This document shows, in pieces, positions 34,487 through 42,556 of a DNA stretch of 53,168 nt. A model generated the notes under the pieces. The model did not search any database. It was given only the letters and a program-made list of their open reading frames with translations, and was not told the DNA's origin. Made by a program: the position numbers and the translations under genes. Every line of letters starts with the position of its first letter. The first letter of the stretch is position 1. Source of the DNA: a bacterium 1XD42-76 (GTDB lineage: Bacteria > Bacillota > Clostridia > Lachnospirales > Lachnospiraceae); contig QZDW01000024.1 in NCBI GenBank assembly GCA_009917545.1, positions 1 through 53,168 of the forward strand. The letters run 5' to 3'.

Positions 34487-35921
34487 AAATCACACCTCCC
34501 ATATCGATCCCTTTTTTCCTGCCGTACTCCAGGACCTCCGCCAGTTCGTCCACGGCGTCTTTCCAGTCTTTGCCCTTTTCCGCCTGGAGGTCCTGGAAAG
34601 TCTTTTGACCACTTTGCAGGGCGATTTTGTCCGCGTTTGCCTCTTTTGCCGGGTCGATCCACTTTTTCGGCGTCTTGACCCATGTATGATCCAGGAACTC
34701 CTCTTTACGGTCCCAAAAACCCGGCATTTGAAACAGGCCGGACAAAACCCCGGAAATAACAAAGTTTTCATACACCTCGGACATGAACGTGGTTAAAAGT
34801 TCGATCTCCTCCGTGTATGTGTTTTCATCCTCCAGCGCGTTTTGCCTGGCGGACGAATAGGTGGCCCCGCTCATGTCGCGGCTTACCGCCTCATAAGAAA
34901 GGCCCTGGCCTGCGCCGATCAATCCCTGCTGTGTTTTCAGGAACGCGGTGGCGTCGGTTGCCGCCCCTTTGGGGTCAATGATCTGTGCGTCGTCGCCCGG
35001 CCCCATTTCCATCATCATGCCGGGGGAAAGGCGCTTTCCCGCATAGTCCACTTGGCCGCCCTTGTTGCTCCAGCTGCTCCGCCCGGTCCCGCCGGTTGGC
35101 AACGTCTTTTTGATCAGCACCGCCAGACAGGCCGCGATCCGCTCCCTTACGCTTACAGCGTTGATAAATTCGTTTGTGTCCCGCACTCTGGTTATGGTGG
35201 GGGACATATCGGACATTTCCCGCAGTTGGCTGGGCCGGTGTTTACTCTTGTAGAAAAACACGTCTTTGGCCTCGATGTATGCAGGCTCCGCCAACTGCCA
35301 GCCCTCTATGTCATATTGGCGGATCCAGTAGCCCACCGGGCGGCGGTATTGGTTATACTCAATACCGCCCACCACCCTGTTGCCCTTGTGGCGTGGCGTT
35401 GCCTGGGTCTTGTCCAGTTCGTCCACTTCCAGGCATTGAAGTTTGAACGGGACCACACCGCCGGGTGTGTAGCGGTACAGGACGATCATGCCGCCGTCCA
35501 CCTTTTTCCGCTCCACCATCATTCGCAGAATTTCATTGAAAGACTGTTCCCCGGTCACGTCGCAGTTGCGGGCTTTGCACCAGCGTTTCCACGCCTTTTC
35601 GATCCGCTTGTCCAGTTCGTCGCTGCCAGTCATGGCCCGCAGGGTGTAGCCCTTGCCCACCACGTTGCGCTTGTAGGCGTAAATAACAGACTGGGCTATA
35701 TCGCTGTTTCGCTCCAGGTCCCGCGCCCGTGCCCGCACCACGTCCCGGCTGTAACGGTCCGTAATTTCTGCACTTTCATTCACGGCCCGCCACCCGGAAT
35801 TTATCCGGCCATGCCCTGCGGCGTCATAGCCTCGCAGTTCATCCAGCCCTTGCCGCCACATTTCCCGCTCGTAGGCCCGGCGCGGGGACACGGTGGCGAT
35901 CACATTATCAAGCCAGCCCAT
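34347..35921 (-). CDS. Portal protein (lambda type)
   Basis: About 524 residues from the ATG at 35921 (GGAGG eight bases upstream). NSGWRAVNESAEITDRYSRD, RDLERNSDIAQSVI and RAMTGSDELDKRIEKAWKRW are marks of lambda-family portals. The dodecameric ring is the DNA gate and head-tail connector. The C-terminus is Gly/Gln-rich and overlaps the protease frame. Confidence 0.92.
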   Translation of the reverse strand: MGWLDNVIATVSPRRAYEREMWRQGLDELRGYDAAGHGRINSGWRAVNESAEITDRYSRDVVRARARDLERNSDIAQSVIYAYKRNVVGKGYTLRAMTGSDELDKRIEKAWKRWCKARNCDVTGEQSFNEILRMMVERKKVDGGMIVLYRYTPGGVVPFKLQCLEVDELDKTQATPRHKGNRVVGGIEYNQYRRPVGYWIRQYDIEGWQLAEPAYIEAKDVFFYKSKHRPSQLREMSDMSPTITRVRDTNEFINAVSVRERIAACLAVLIKKTLPTGGTGRSSWSNKGGQVDYAGKRLSPGMMMEMGPGDDAQIIDPKGAATDATAFLKTQQGLIGAGQGLSYEAVSRDMSGATYSSARQNALEDENTYTEEIELLTTFMSEVYENFVISGVLSGLFQMPGFWDRKEEFLDHTWVKTPKKWIDPAKEANADKIALQSGQKTFQDLQAEKGKDWKDAVDELAEVLEYGRKKGIDMGGVIFGTGATAARQGGPGAGQKPGDPEHGGDPGQGGKQPAGGGEQPQTDN

Positions 35922-35926
35922 GCCGA

Positions 35927-36154
35927 TCACCTCCCGTCAAAAAATGCCACATAAGTCCGGCCCAGCAGGCTGCCGCTTTCCTCATTGGCCAGCTGTGCCT
36001 CCAGGTCGTCCCGCATGGACTTCAACATGGCCAGGTCCGCACGGGTCAGGGACCGGCTGCCGATCTTGTAGGACTGGCCGCCACATAGCACGGTGGTGAT
36101 GGCGGTATTGACTTGGGCCAGCATTTCCGCCGCCGTCATTTTCGTTTCGTCCAT
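35927..36154 (-). CDS. gpW-like head-tail connector (75 aa)
   Basis: Begins MDETKMTAAEMLAQVNTAIT; a small helical protein with YKIGSRSLTRADLAMLKSM as in lambda gpW/head-tail joining proteins. It lies between terminase and portal genes, its place in lambda. GGAGG precedes the ATG. Confidence 0.82.
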   Translation of the reverse strand: MDETKMTAAEMLAQVNTAITTVLCGGQSYKIGSRSLTRADLAMLKSMRDDLEAQLANEESGSLLGRTYVAFFDGR

Positions 36155-36166
36155 GGTTGCCTCCGG

Positions 36167-38011
36167 TTAAATCCATTCTTCATGTTTGCGGATCCAGTTT
36201 TCCTCCGGCGCGGGTTCCTGCCGGGGCGGCTGGTCCACCTTTTCCTGCGGTTTCTCCGCACCCTCCTGGTTCTGGAGAAACAGGGATCGGACCTCCAGCA
36301 CGTCCGCCGCTGCCGCCGCGTACACTTCACAGTCCAGGTAATGGTTGGCCGCGTGGGACGTTTTCAGTTCCCACCGCTGGACCACCTTGCCCTTGGACCG
36401 TTCCGTGATCTTATGCTCCGCCGTGACCTGTTCTGCATATTCCAGGTCGCAGTCTTTATGTACCATCCAGGATCCGCGCCCGTTTGGCCGCCTCATTCTG
36501 GCGGCGATCATGTCCTTGTATTTTCCGCCGTCCACCAGAACCAGCTGCATACCGTTGGCGCGGCTCCCCGCCTTGTCCACGGTGGAAATTCTGTAATGTC
36601 CCTGCATAGTGGGGACGCCCTTGCAGGGCCGCACCCATTCCGCATTGATCAGGCAGAACTCATAAACCGCGTCGGTCTGGTCGCCGCTGTCCATCAAGGC
36701 CAATTCCACCATCATTTTTTCGCCAGACGGCAGGGAAAAAGCGGTATTCATAACCCGCTCCACCTCCACCATAGAAAGGGCCTGGCCGTGGGCCACGTTT
36801 TGGCTGGTCATAAAATCGCCCCAGGCCCGGATCGTCCAGTACAGACAATTTTCCTGCACGTCGATCCCAGCGGTCAGCAGTTTGGTCCACTCTGGCAGTT
36901 CCCAGGCGGGCACGTCGGTCTGGCGCTCCATAACCAGGTCTGCATTGGTTTTCAGCTTGGTGTCCTCCCACGGCTCCGCTAACCACGAATTTGTGAAGTT
37001 TTGCAGCAGTTCCGGGTCGTCTTTGCTCCGCATGAACTCCTTGGCAATATCGGAAAAGCGGGTAAAAGGGGAGTACAGGGTGGAGATCCAAAAGGCCACG
37101 CTTTTGGGCTGTGCCGTGCTTTTTCGCACATACTCCCACCGGCCAGCCTCCAGCATTTTGCCCTTGTCCTGGTCCGTGATCACGCACTCACACGCCTGGC
37201 ACACATAGCTTGCCATTTCCGCCCGCTCCGCGTTGTCCGGCACATCGTCCTTACTGGGCCACTTGATTTGTGCAAATTTCAATTCGATATACTGGCCACA
37301 ATGGGGGCATGGGACGAAATAGTGTTTTTCCGCGTCCGCCTCCTCTTTGGCTTTCCAGATGTGACCCGTTTTCAGCGTTGGGGTGGAGGTTATAAAAATT
37401 TTCCGGTTGGTCGTGTAGGTCTTTGTCCGCTCTATGGCCAGCGAAACGGGATCCGCCTCTTTCTTGCTTGCCCCTGGGTATTTGTCCACTTCATCCAGGA
37501 ACAAATAGCGGATATTTGTACTTGCAAGATCCGCCGGGCTGTTGGCGCCGTTCAGGTAGACGGTCATGGTGCCGAATTTCAGCTGTAATTTTTTGCTGAT
37601 ATGCTCCCGGTATTTCTCCGCCAGCACCTTGCAAGCCTTGATCATTGGCTCCAGTTTGGCGTCCACGGTCCGCTCCGCCAGGTCGTCCGACGGGTACACG
37701 ATCATGGTCGGCCCTGGTGCCTGGTCGATCAGGCTGCCCAGCATATTCTCCATGGCGGACGTTCCGCCCACCTGGGTGGGTTTGACGAAAACAATTTTTT
37801 CCACCACGTCGTCGTCGAATGTGTCCATGATCTCCACCAGGTAGGGGGTCACGCTGTTGCGCCATGGCCCCGGTATGGCGTTCCCGTCCGGCAGTATGCG
37901 GTGCTTTTCGGCCCACTTGGAAACTGACAGGCGTTTTCGTGGGCGCAGGATCTCAACGGCGGTTATAATCCAGCCCGGCACCTCATAGCGTTTTACACGA
38001 AACTTTTTCAC
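36167..38011 (-). CDS. Terminase large subunit (GpA family)
   Basis: 614 residues from a GTG overlapping the small subunit stop. The ATPase part has a Walker A-like KPTQVGGT (about 77-84) and Walker B FLDEVDKYPG (about 171-180). Zinc-finger-like pairs occur in CPHCGQY and CQACEC. The nuclease part has TAGIDVQENCLYWTIRAWG. GpA-type terminases cut at cos sites and pump DNA into the prohead. Confidence 0.95.
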   Translation of the reverse strand: MKKFRVKRYEVPGWIITAVEILRPRKRLSVSKWAEKHRILPDGNAIPGPWRNSVTPYLVEIMDTFDDDVVEKIVFVKPTQVGGTSAMENMLGSLIDQAPGPTMIVYPSDDLAERTVDAKLEPMIKACKVLAEKYREHISKKLQLKFGTMTVYLNGANSPADLASTNIRYLFLDEVDKYPGASKKEADPVSLAIERTKTYTTNRKIFITSTPTLKTGHIWKAKEEADAEKHYFVPCPHCGQYIELKFAQIKWPSKDDVPDNAERAEMASYVCQACECVITDQDKGKMLEAGRWEYVRKSTAQPKSVAFWISTLYSPFTRFSDIAKEFMRSKDDPELLQNFTNSWLAEPWEDTKLKTNADLVMERQTDVPAWELPEWTKLLTAGIDVQENCLYWTIRAWGDFMTSQNVAHGQALSMVEVERVMNTAFSLPSGEKMMVELALMDSGDQTDAVYEFCLINAEWVRPCKGVPTMQGHYRISTVDKAGSRANGMQLVLVDGGKYKDMIAARMRRPNGRGSWMVHKDCDLEYAEQVTAEHKITERSKGKVVQRWELKTSHAANHYLDCEVYAAAAADVLEVRSLFLQNQEGAEKPQEKVDQPPRQEPAPEENWIRKHEEWI

Positions 38012-38619
38012 CGTTTTGCCTCCTCCGGCTCCACCACGGCGGCGTCCACGAATAGGGCCAGCATATCCTCCAATTCCTTGCGGGTGGCCCGCTCGATAGC
38101 GCGGGCGGTGGCGGCGTCCGTATAGCTGGCCACGGTGCCCGCCACCCTGCTGGGTATGTTCATGGCAAAATTTTTGAACGTGTCCATAAACTCCGCCAGC
38201 TGCTCGGTGGCCGCCGCCGTTTCGATGTATCGCCCCTCGGCTATGTCCGCCTTTATGCTGGCAAGCTGGCCCTGGCTCTCTTTCAGCTTCACCTCGGCCT
38301 CCAGCTTTTTCAGGGCCAATTCTGCCGTGCGGCTTTTCTCCCCGGTTTCCTGGGCCTTTTGCTCGATGTGGGCAATATACCGCTGGACCGTTTCGCAGGT
38401 CCTATATTTCCGCGCTCCGCCGCCGGGTGGGACCTCGGTTTCCAGCACCCCGTCTTGGGTTAGTTGCTGGACCCTGCGGCACCCCTTAAATCCCAGCATT
38501 TGGGCGATCACTCCCGTGCTGGACCACTCCGGCACGGTCCCGGTCAGGACCGCCGGCTTTTCCGCTTTCGGCTTTTTCGGCGCCGCCTTTTTCGCGGCTG
38601 TTTTCTTCTGCTCCGCCAC
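38008..38619 (-). CDS. Terminase small subunit (Nu1-like)
   Basis: About 203 residues from a GTG at 38619 with GGGGG nine bases upstream. A basic Lys/Ala-rich leader, then a winged-helix Nu1-type domain (SSTGVIAQMLGFKGCRRVQQ, TCETVQRYIAHIEQ) and a long helical C-terminus. The frame is open much further upstream, but that part encodes low-complexity sequence and has no good site. It would recognise the cos site. Confidence 0.82.
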   Translation of the reverse strand: MAEQKKTAAKKAAPKKPKAEKPAVLTGTVPEWSSTGVIAQMLGFKGCRRVQQLTQDGVLETEVPPGGGARKYRTCETVQRYIAHIEQKAQETGEKSRTAELALKKLEAEVKLKESQGQLASIKADIAEGRYIETAAATEQLAEFMDTFKNFAMNIPSRVAGTVASYTDAATARAIERATRKELEDMLALFVDAAVVEPEEAKR

Positions 38620-39094
38620 TGGAGGCGGCCCCCTTTCCCGCCCCGGCGGTGGAGGTCCGCCGGTTTCGTTTTTTCTTCCCGCGTCCGTTTCGCATTTTGA
38701 CCCGCTCCGGCCCGCTCGGTTATCCCCCCCTTTAGGGGGGATAAATTCCGGCGGCGTTTTTGCTATGCGTAACGTAACAGGCCCAAAAATTTTTTGTTTC
38801 ATGGGCAAAAATACCGGGCTCTCCTTGCCCCGCATTGGTTTTAGGCCCAGGGAGGACCCGCGCCGGGGGGTGGCCGTCGATCTCGCGGGCCCGTTGGCCT
38901 GCGTCCCGGCCTCCCGGCGCGTCCCTGGAGGGCGGCGGGGTGAAAGGATAAAGCCCCCGCCGCACACCCTCCGCACCCATGGAGTGAAAAGCGGCGGGGC
39001 CACCAGGTTTCTGTCCCCTGGCGGCCCCTGTATTCCTTGCGGCTTTTCATGCTATCAATATAGCACACCAAAACGTCCGATAACGTCCGAACTT
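38620..39094 (-). other. 475-bp gene-poor region, probable late leader and cos site
   Basis: No supported gene. Open frames here are long but GC-driven and encode no recognisable protein. It holds a hairpin of ATCCCCCC and GGGGGGAT (38722-38742), a promoter-like unit at its right end and, by analogy with other GpA-terminase phages, probably the cos site just before the small-subunit gene. Confidence 0.5.
39051..39090 (-). promoter_or_regulatory. Candidate late promoter with paired 10-bp repeats
   Basis: In the coding sense: two tandem copies of a CGGACGTT unit (39090-39071), a gap and TATATT (39062-39057), which lies inside a five-base inverted repeat (39051-39064). No -35 consensus is present; the repeats occupy that place. 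This suits activation by the ArpU-like protein encoded directly upstream. Confidence 0.55.
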
Positions 39095-39616
39095 TTACTC
39101 CTTGCCATTCTTTTTTGCGGTTGGCTTTCCCTGCGCTCCAGCCACGCCTATGACCTCCCCGCTTTTCTCATTGGCGGCCAGGTCGTCCAGGGCGGCGTTG
39201 TAGTAATCAATCACGCGGGACCGGCTCATGTGTACCTCACTGGCGATCCGCTCCCACTTCCGGCTGTCTATATGCCGCATTTCCACCACAGTCCGCTCCA
39301 TGGACCCCATGGGCAGCAGGTCGATTAAGTCCATAACATTCTGGACGGCCCTGGCCATTTCCGCCTGCTGGGCCTCGATCCGTTCCTCCACGTCCGCGAT
39401 CTGAAAGACAAGGGCGCCCGCCCCGTCCGGGTGTACCAGCTTGGCGGATGGTGTGGCCCGGAACGCCGGGGCGGTGGATGGCCCCCGCAGTTCTGCGGAT
39501 AGTGTGCGGCGGCGCTCCTCCAAAATCCGCTTTTTCTGTTTGGCCGCGTGATATTGCTGCAGGTAGCGTTTCACCGCCTCCCGCTCCAGTTTGGCCCCCG
39601 TTGTCTTTCTGCCCAT
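39095..39616 (-). CDS. ArpU/DUF1492-like late transcription regulator
   Basis: About 173 residues from the ATG at 39616. A helical N-terminus is followed by a sigma-70 region-4-like C-terminal helix-turn-helix (MGSMERTVVEMRHIDSRKW, ERIASEVHMSRSRVIDYY). ArpU/RinA-type proteins switch on late genes, and their genes usually lie just upstream of the terminase genes, as here. Confidence 0.82.
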   Translation of the reverse strand: MGRKTTGAKLEREAVKRYLQQYHAAKQKKRILEERRRTLSAELRGPSTAPAFRATPSAKLVHPDGAGALVFQIADVEERIEAQQAEMARAVQNVMDLIDLLPMGSMERTVVEMRHIDSRKWERIASEVHMSRSRVIDYYNAALDDLAANEKSGEVIGVAGAQGKPTAKKNGKE

Positions 39617-39618
39617 GG

Positions 39619-40122
39619 TTACACCTCGTTTATGTCGATTCCCAGCTTGTCCTTTAGCAGCTTTCGCTTTAGCAAATATTCCTTGGTCCGCGTGGGGCGG
39701 CTTTTCACGTCCTCCACCACCAGCGCCCAAAAGCTCCCGTTGTATTCCCCCCACGGGTCGTCCCTGGCTTTCATGTAGGTAAAATCCGCCCTGTATCGGA
39801 TGGCCCGCACCCGGCGGCCCTCTGTGTCCGTGTATGCCTCTTGCAGCGTAAAGTCCACCTGCAGGCGCAGGTCCCGGATCTGCCCCGCCCGCTCCAGCGC
39901 GGCCAGGTGGTCATAGCGCCGGGCTTCCTTTTGGCTGTCGAAATGGAGGACGGCCCCGGACGGCGTGATCCGCTCGGTTGGGCTGTTGTGGTATTTGCTG
40001 GCCTTTGGCGGCCCGTCGGCGGCAGGGGATGGAGGAGGCCCCCGCCGCTTTTGCTGGGCCATGTATTTCTGGAGCGCCTGGGCCTGATATTTTGGCGGCA
40101 GGTCTTTCACGTCAATGGCCAC
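39619..40122 (-). CDS. DUF1064 nuclease-like protein
   Basis: 167 residues from a GTG (AGGTG upstream). KYHNSPTERITPSGAVLHFD, RRYDHLAALERAGQIRDLRL and YRADFTY with VEDVKSRPTRTKEY are the DUF1064 signature. This is a small restriction-endonuclease-like fold found in many phages, probably a DNA-processing nuclease (Asp and Glu-x-Lys in YRADF and VEDVK). Confidence 0.88.
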   Translation of the reverse strand: MAIDVKDLPPKYQAQALQKYMAQQKRRGPPPSPAADGPPKASKYHNSPTERITPSGAVLHFDSQKEARRYDHLAALERAGQIRDLRLQVDFTLQEAYTDTEGRRVRAIRYRADFTYMKARDDPWGEYNGSFWALVVEDVKSRPTRTKEYLLKRKLLKDKLGIDINEV

Positions 40123-40125
40123 CAG

Positions 40126-40524
40126 CTACACCTCCGCCGCGTTCGGGATCTCCACATACTGCCACGACATGGGCGGGTGGTTCAGCCCAAACTCCGCCAG
40201 CGGGCTGGGGGTGTTGAATTTCTCCGGGGACTGGATCACCCACCCGTAAAGGCTCCCGCCTTTTGCGTAGGCCCGCAGGGCCTCCATGGAAACGCCGGAC
40301 CGCTCCACCAGCATTTCCAGCAGGTTGGTTCTGACCCACCCCCAGCAGGTAAATTTCCCTTGCACCGCTCCGGTCCCGCTCACATACACCAGGACGGTCA
40401 ACGGCCAGCGGAACGCCCGCCCGTCCTTGCTTTGCGGGGCGGACTTGCGGATCTCCAGCGTCTTTTCCCCGGACAAGATTTTCTCCCACCACTCCGGTTT
40501 CATGCTCATAAGCACCGCCCGCAC
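40126..40524 (-). CDS. ASCH-domain-like protein
   Basis: 132 residues. MSMKPEWWEKILSGEKTLEI followed by RKSAPQ is the typical ASCH/PUA-like opening. Such proteins bind nucleic acid or modified nucleosides. The GTG start at 40524 has GAGGTG upstream; ATGs a few codons in are alternatives. It lies next to the DUF5131 gene. Confidence 0.75.
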   Translation of the reverse strand: MRAVLMSMKPEWWEKILSGEKTLEIRKSAPQSKDGRAFRWPLTVLVYVSGTGAVQGKFTCWGWVRTNLLEMLVERSGVSMEALRAYAKGGSLYGWVIQSPEKFNTPSPLAEFGLNHPPMSWQYVEIPNAAEV

Positions 40525-40527
40525 GGC

Positions 40528-41271
40528 TCACACCTCCCACGGGAACATGGAGGCGGGGAGGTCCGGGAAATACTCCCGCAGGTTGCCCTTGTAGAACACG
40601 GGGATCTCATTCTCCGCGCAAAATGCCGCGATCTGGTCCACCCACTCCCGGCGGGGGATCACCTTGTCCTTGCGGTTCCCGGTTTCTGCCCCCAGGATCA
40701 CCCACTGGGGCAGGCCCTCCGCGTCCTCCATGGGGACCGGCTCCAGCAGCGGCTCCATGCTCCAAAACGTGTTGATGTTCACCCACGGCATGGGGTACAT
40801 GGCCACCGCGTCCCTGTTCGCCACCGTGGACCCATACCAGAAATTTTCCCCGTGTGGGAGGAGGGCCAGGTGGTCCAGTTCCAGGTAGCGGTCCGGGTTC
40901 TTGGTCAGAAACAGGTAACGGTGCTGCGGCGCCCGCAGGCAGGCGTCGATCACCTGGGCGATCCAGGAAGTTGGCACCCACTTCCCGAACAGGTCAGACA
41001 TGGAACACACAAAAACGGTCTGCGGCTCCTCCACGCGCTCCGGCTGGTTCAGGCGGTAGCGGTGCAGGGTAGGCTCGAAACCGTAGGGGTAGGGGGTGGC
41101 TTTGATCTTCTTCTCCAGAACGTGGAGGCCACCGGGTAGCGGGGCGGGATCCTCCAGCCCCTTGTCGAAACGGTGGGCGGTCCGTCTGGCGTAGCAGTAG
41201 GGGCACCCATGACGGCACCCCGTCAACGGGTTCCATGACGCGGTGGCCCAGTCAATTTTTGTCTTGTTCAT
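40528..41271 (-). CDS. DUF5131 (phage Gp37/Gp68) radical-SAM-like protein
   Basis: 247 residues. The opening IDWATASWNPLTGCRHGCPY with CRHGCPYCYA shows the CxxxCxxC cluster typical of radical SAM enzymes. VFVCSMSDLFG, LFLTKNPDRY and LGAETGNRKDK are Gp37/Gp68 family marks. The family occurs in many phages; its substrate is not known to me. GGAG precedes the ATG. Confidence 0.9.
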   Translation of the reverse strand: MNKTKIDWATASWNPLTGCRHGCPYCYARRTAHRFDKGLEDPAPLPGGLHVLEKKIKATPYPYGFEPTLHRYRLNQPERVEEPQTVFVCSMSDLFGKWVPTSWIAQVIDACLRAPQHRYLFLTKNPDRYLELDHLALLPHGENFWYGSTVANRDAVAMYPMPWVNINTFWSMEPLLEPVPMEDAEGLPQWVILGAETGNRKDKVIPRREWVDQIAAFCAENEIPVFYKGNLREYFPDLPASMFPWEV

Positions 41272-41359
41272 CGTGTGATCTCCTTTCTGTTTTCCGGGGG
41301 TGTCTGGTTCGTCCCCAAACTTTACACATTTACAAGGCCATAAAAAGCTGAACTTACAT

Positions 41360-42115
41360 TCAGCCCGATCCCGCCTTTTTCCGCCGGGTCCGCTTTACGG
41401 GTTCCGGCTGCCGCACATACTTATAATATAGGTATCCGTATTTGGTGGCCTTGCTCTCCACGAATATGTAACCCTTTGGCGGGCGCGGCGGCTTATTCTC
41501 TGTATAGTTCCGTTTCACCAGGGTGGAGGGTTCCCGCTCCGGCTTGTCCAGCTTTCCGGCCTTTTTCCAACGGTGCCCGCCCTGTTCCGGTGTCCAGTGG
41601 TCAAAAAGATAATTCGCCAGGCCGGTGTAGTCCTGGCCGTGGTCTATACCATTATAATAATTGTGGGCTTTCAGGTTCTCGATCCGCACGATCTCACCCA
41701 TTCCCCACAGTTTGGTGATCATGTCCTCCGGTATGCCCTCGGAAACCATGTGAAAATGGATCCGGTTGGTGCCCTTGCCGCGTCCCATATAGATCAGGAT
41801 CTTGGCTCCTGGGAAGTGGTACATTAGGCGGCGGGTGTAATTGTCCCGCAGTCGGCGGGCCTCCCGGAATGTGTGGACCTCATATTCATTATTAAATGTC
41901 AGGGTGCTATATAGGGAGGTAGGGCCAAAATTAGCGTTGAACAGGCGGGCGTGGTTCCGGCGGGAAATTCCGATCCGGTGCTGTGCCCGCTCCTCCTCGG
42001 TCTTAAACCTTGGCCGTGGCTCCGCCTTTCTTATGTCCCGCACACGGTCCGGGACGTTGAAAACGATTTGCTCACACACGGCCCCCGAAAAAAGCCGCGT
42101 TTTCACTCTCTGCAT
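41360..42115 (-). CDS. HUH-type replication initiator-like protein
   Basis: 251 residues. LYSTLTFNNEYEV forms motif 1, NRIHFHMVSEG (HFH at about 120-122) the metal-binding HUH motif, and DYTGLANYLFDH holds candidate catalytic tyrosines (about 163 and 169). The C-terminus is basic. Such proteins nick one strand to start rolling-circle replication; P2 phages replicate this way with a much larger gpA. An origin was not located. Confidence 0.78.
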   Translation of the reverse strand: MQRVKTRLFSGAVCEQIVFNVPDRVRDIRKAEPRPRFKTEEERAQHRIGISRRNHARLFNANFGPTSLYSTLTFNNEYEVHTFREARRLRDNYTRRLMYHFPGAKILIYMGRGKGTNRIHFHMVSEGIPEDMITKLWGMGEIVRIENLKAHNYYNGIDHGQDYTGLANYLFDHWTPEQGGHRWKKAGKLDKPEREPSTLVKRNYTENKPPRPPKGYIFVESKATKYGYLYYKYVRQPEPVKRTRRKKAGSG

Positions 42116-42160
42116 ATCCGCCCCGCCTTTTCCGTCGTGGTAGGCTCTGCCCCGGCGGCA

Positions 42161-42541
42161 CTATTCGCCGCCGGGGTCCTCTTTCCATTCTTTTACAATG
42201 CAATCACGGCACATATAGGGGGCCTGGCAGTATTCGCAAAGGTCCAGCCCATCCTCCGCCGCTCCCCGGACCATGGCCGCCAGGTCCGGCACGTTGATCT
42301 GTCTGTTTGGGTGGATCAGTTCCAGCGCCCTGGCCAGGTAGTCACCCGCCTGCCAGTCCCCGAAAACCTCCGCCGGGCCGTCCGGCTCCATAGTGTCCGG
42401 GTTCAGCGGTACAATGGCCACACAGCTGCCCGCCGGGTCAACCTCAAATTTTGCCGGTGTTTCGCTTACCACGTTTCCGTCCCGGTCCGTCTGCCGGCGG
42501 CCCAGGGTACAGTTTCCCACCCCTATGCTGATTATTCCCAC
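42161..42541 (-). CDS. Hypothetical early protein with Cys motifs (126 aa)
   Basis: From a GTG at 42541 with GGAGG eight bases upstream. It begins MGIISIGVGNCTLGRRQTD and ends with a zinc-binding-like CEYCQAPYMCRDC. No family is recognised. It is the gene between the C5 methylase and the Rep-like protein. Confidence 0.7.
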   Translation of the reverse strand: MGIISIGVGNCTLGRRQTDRDGNVVSETPAKFEVDPAGSCVAIVPLNPDTMEPDGPAEVFGDWQAGDYLARALELIHPNRQINVPDLAAMVRGAAEDGLDLCEYCQAPYMCRDCIVKEWKEDPGGE

Positions 42542-42556
42542 GGCTTTGACCTCCTT

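Noticed and set aside
38732-39050. Leftward frames of 69-82 codons between the ArpU-like and terminase genes
   Set aside because: Low-complexity Gly/Arg/Pro products with no family; the region is better explained as promoter and cos DNA.
41415-41430. TATAAT-containing rightward promoter inside the Rep-like gene
   Set aside because: The bases encode Tyr-rich LYYKY of the Rep protein and no -35 or transcript end fits.
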